Shown: piece after piece, positions 61,824 through 64,000 of the stretch | Layout: each line of letters begins with the position of its first letter | How positions within the stretch are numbered: the stretch's first letter is position 1 | Source: Clostridium tepidiprofundi DSM 19306 | GTDB lineage: Bacteria > Bacillota > Clostridia > Clostridiales > Clostridiaceae | DNA: 64,000 nucleotides | Reading direction: 5' to 3' | NCBI RefSeq assembly: GCF_001594005.1 | Contig: NZ_LTBA01000007.1 | Location: forward strand, 32,419-96,418 | Made by a program: the position numbers and the translations under genes | Notes under the pieces: generated by a model | Told to the model about the DNA's origin: nothing | What the model saw: only the letters and a program-made list of their open reading frames with translations | Databases searched by the model: none

Positions 61824-63266
61824 ATGCATATATTTTTGATAACGATTTTAATATTGTTTATAGCGAATATATTTTTGGGTTTTGTACTCATATTTATAGA
61901 AAGAAAAGATCCATCTGCTACATGGGCTTGGTTAGTGGTAGTTTTTTTGATGCCTATATTTGGATTTATTTTGTATCTACTGATTGGACAGAATTTAAGT
62001 AGAAAAAAGATATTTAACATAAAAAAAGAAGAAGATATTTTACACAAAAAACTTTTGGCTCAGAAAAGAGAAATAGAAGAACATAAATTAAAATTTAATG
62101 ATAAAGTTGCAGCTGAATATTTAGATATGATATATATGCATTATAATAACAGCCAAGCATTATTTACACAAAACAATAATGTTAAGATATTTACTAATGG
62201 AGAAGAAAAATTTAATGAACTGATTAGACATATAAGAAATGCAGAAAATCATATTCATATGGTTTATTATATATTAAAATCAGATTCTATTGGAACTAAA
62301 ATTATAAACGAGCTTACGAGGAAAGCTGAAAAAGGCATAGAGGTCAGATTGTTGTATGATGCTATGGGAGGCAGAAAATTACCTAAACATTTTTTTGATA
62401 AATTGAAACGTGCGGGTGGAAAGGTAGCATGTTTTTTTCCATCTATTTTACCGCATATAAATACTCGTATTAATTATAGAAACCATAGAAAAATTGCAGT
62501 TATTGATGGAAAAGTTGGATTTGTTGGTGGAATAAATATTGGCGATGAATATTTAGGCAAAAGTAAGAAATTTGGATATTGGAGAGATACTCATTTAAAA
62601 ATATGTGGTGATGCTGTAGATGATTTGCAGCAGAGATTTATTCTTGATTGGCATTATGCTTCAGATGAAGATATAAATTTTGATAGAAGATATTTTCCTA
62701 TTAAAAATTCTGATGGTAAGATTGGTATTCAAATTGTTTCAAGTGGTCCTGATTCTATTGAAGAACAGATTAAAAATGGGTATTTAAAGATGATAAATTC
62801 AGCTAAAAAAAGCATTTATATTCAATCGCCATATTTTGTTCCTGATAAAAGTATACTAGAAGCGTTAAAAGTTGCAGCATTATGTGGAGTTGATGTTAGA
62901 ATTATGATTCCTAACAAACCAGATCATCCGTTTGTTTATTGGACATCTTGTGCATATATAGGAGAACTTTTGGATGTTGGTGTCAAAGCATATAAGTATG
63001 AAAAGGGATTCCTTCATTGTAAAACAATTGTAGTAGATAGTAAAATTGCATCGGTTGGTACAGCCAATATGGATATAAGAAGCTATAAGCTGAATTTTGA
63101 GGTGAATGCATTTATATATGATAAAAATGTGGCAAATAAACTCGAAAAAATATTTGAGAAAGATATTCAAGATAGCTCAGAAATAACAAAGGAACTTTAT
63201 GAAAAAAGAAGTATGAGTATTAAGTTTAAGGAATCTATTTCTAGATTGCTTTCACCAATACTTTAA
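61824..63266 (+). CDS. cls: Cardiolipin synthase
   Basis: 480 residues. Two N-terminal membrane helices, then two phospholipase D motifs: NHRKIAVIDGKVGFVGGINI (His 221) and LHCKTIVVDSKIASVGTANM (His 398). It joins two phosphatidylglycerol molecules to cardiolipin in the membrane. Length typical (about 480-490). SD AAGGAG. Single gene, followed by a CTAG-rich repeat block. Confidence 0.94.
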   Translation: MHIFLITILILFIANIFLGFVLIFIERKDPSATWAWLVVVFLMPIFGFILYLLIGQNLSRKKIFNIKKEEDILHKKLLAQKREIEEHKLKFNDKVAAEYLDMIYMHYNNSQALFTQNNNVKIFTNGEEKFNELIRHIRNAENHIHMVYYILKSDSIGTKIINELTRKAEKGIEVRLLYDAMGGRKLPKHFFDKLKRAGGKVACFFPSILPHINTRINYRNHRKIAVIDGKVGFVGGINIGDEYLGKSKKFGYWRDTHLKICGDAVDDLQQRFILDWHYASDEDINFDRRYFPIKNSDGKIGIQIVSSGPDSIEEQIKNGYLKMINSAKKSIYIQSPYFVPDKSILEALKVAALCGVDVRIMIPNKPDHPFVYWTSCAYIGELLDVGVKAYKYEKGFLHCKTIVVDSKIASVGTANMDIRSYKLNFEVNAFIYDKNVANKLEKIFEKDIQDSSEITKELYEKRSMSIKFKESISRLLSPIL

Positions 63267-63545
63267 TTAGGGACTAGGGAAAAGGTGCTAGGAGGGAAAA
63301 GAAGGGGCTAGGAGTTAATCTCTAGTCTCCAGTACAGATTTACAACTTAAAAACTATTATCTATTTAAAAACAAAGTTTAAATATTAATATCCATCAAAG
63401 TCACAATCTGCTTTGGCGATTGGCAACTATTTATTAGTTTTCAGTCGCCAATCGATAGTCTCTAGTACAAATTTGTGACTTGAGAATCAGCATCTTATTA
63501 GGTACCAGGCGCTAGGACAATTTCATCAACTTAAGTTACTATAAA
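63267..63545. repeat. CTAG-rich dispersed repeat block, copy 4
   Basis: Contains GGGACTAGGGA, GGTGCTAGGAGG, the AATCTGCTTTGGCGATTGG word, a hairpin module at 63400-63479 (GTCACAA / TTGTGAC) and TTAGGTACCAGGCGCTAGG. It is parallel in order with the block at 7.9-8.1 kb. From 63546 to 63821 I see nothing but AT-rich sequence. Confidence 0.8.
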
Positions 63546-63821
63546 TTTACAATTGCAAGTTTCTGATGGAGAATGTTTCTATTCCTGTATATAATATACA
63601 AATAAAAAGCTCTTTGTATATTATAATTTTTAGATTTATATATTTTGACCTAATAATACATTCTTCCCTGCAAAATATTACTATTTAAGTGTAACTTACT
63701 ATAAATGAGCAAATTTCATAACATATTTTGGAATTAAGAAAAACAAGAACAAAAATAGACATTTTCGCCATCCTAAGGTATTATATTACTGCTAAGAAAT
63801 ATAAATAAAGGATGGATAAAA

Positions 63822-64000
63822 ATGCCTACAGAAAATAATATACCATATGCTAAATCAATTAACAACTTTATTATAGAAATTAGAATAGTCCTTTACTTAA
63901 CATTGCCACAATTTAAGCATATTTGTGCTTTCGTATTTGGGGCCGTAGGCCGTGGGTGTAATGGTAAAGTTAGTCGTATAACTGAAAACTGTTATAGTTC
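63822..64000 (+). mobile_element. Probable transposase gene, 5' part only
   Basis: ATG after AAAGGATGG. About 59 residues remain in the window: MPTENNIPYAKSINNFIIEI, then LYLTLPQFKHICAFVFGAVG and the window edge. The TLPQFKHICAFVFG stretch resembles the start of IS4-like DDE transposases (xKPQxRHLxxFV). The end of the window is richer in G and C than its surroundings (GGGGCCGTAGGCCGTGGG), in keeping with foreign DNA. Family assignment is tentative. Confidence 0.5.

Overview
The window is strongly AT-rich and reads as the chromosome of an anaerobic, spore-forming member of the Clostridia. The signs are two SpoVB/MurJ-type flippases, three Spo0E-like phosphatases, a complete nine-gene V-type ATPase operon, an M18 aminopeptidase, Shine-Dalgarno sites of AGGAGG type with many TTG/GTG starts, and 6S RNA of Firmicutes form. 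The species cannot be named from this sequence alone.

Layout. 1-4.6 kb: end of an M20 peptidase gene, an RluA pseudouridine synthase, and two convergent lipid-flippase genes. 4.8-7.8 kb: an NSS sodium symporter with its tiny MetS subunit and an extra membrane protein, then a phospholipase-C-like gene. 8-19 kb: a B12/radical-SAM gene and the V-ATPase operon (H-I-K-E-C-F-A-B-D), whose K subunit carries the sodium-binding residues. 19-27 kb: peptide deformylase, HelD, a flavoprotein, 6S RNA, a Spo0E-like gene, a CorA-type transporter and an M18 aminopeptidase. 27-33 kb: a folate/pABA operon (pabA-pabB-pabC-HD-folP-folBK) followed by a fluoride channel and a DUF190 gene. 33-41 kb: an ACT regulator, an Fe-S flavoprotein, an unusual LDH/MDH-like protein and a 1639-residue protein joining HD, HEAT-like, nucleotidylyltransferase and further domains. 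41-49 kb: a lipoprotein, a secreted Ig-like protein, three tiny genes absent from ordinary ORF lists, a LysM-acid phosphatase, a dicarboxylate symporter, a two-gene permease divergent from a Crp/Fnr regulator with a clear operator, and a cold-shock gene.

49-62 kb is the accessory region: a truncated cas6, a short tyrosine recombinase, two inverted recombinase-like sites enclosing a good promoter, an EAL phosphodiesterase plus Spo0E-like gene in front of that promoter, then yjbQ, btuR and a complete Wadjet (jetABCD) anti-plasmid operon. The strongest new proposal is that the recombinase flips the promoter segment at about 50.7-50.9 kb and so switches a c-di-GMP phosphodiesterase and a sporulation phosphatase together. 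The window ends with cardiolipin synthase and the start of a probable transposase gene.

Two families of dispersed intergenic repeats run through the window. One is CTAG-rich and hairpin-forming (near 7.9, 19.4, 35.9, 48.85 and 63.3 kb). The other is a MITE-like element ending in GGCATTT (34.5, 41.0, 52.5 and 61.7 kb); its last two copies bracket the yjbQ-btuR-Wadjet segment. Sodium-linked energetics ties several genes together: the V-ATPase presumably moves Na+, and both the NSS and the DAACS symporters could use the gradient.
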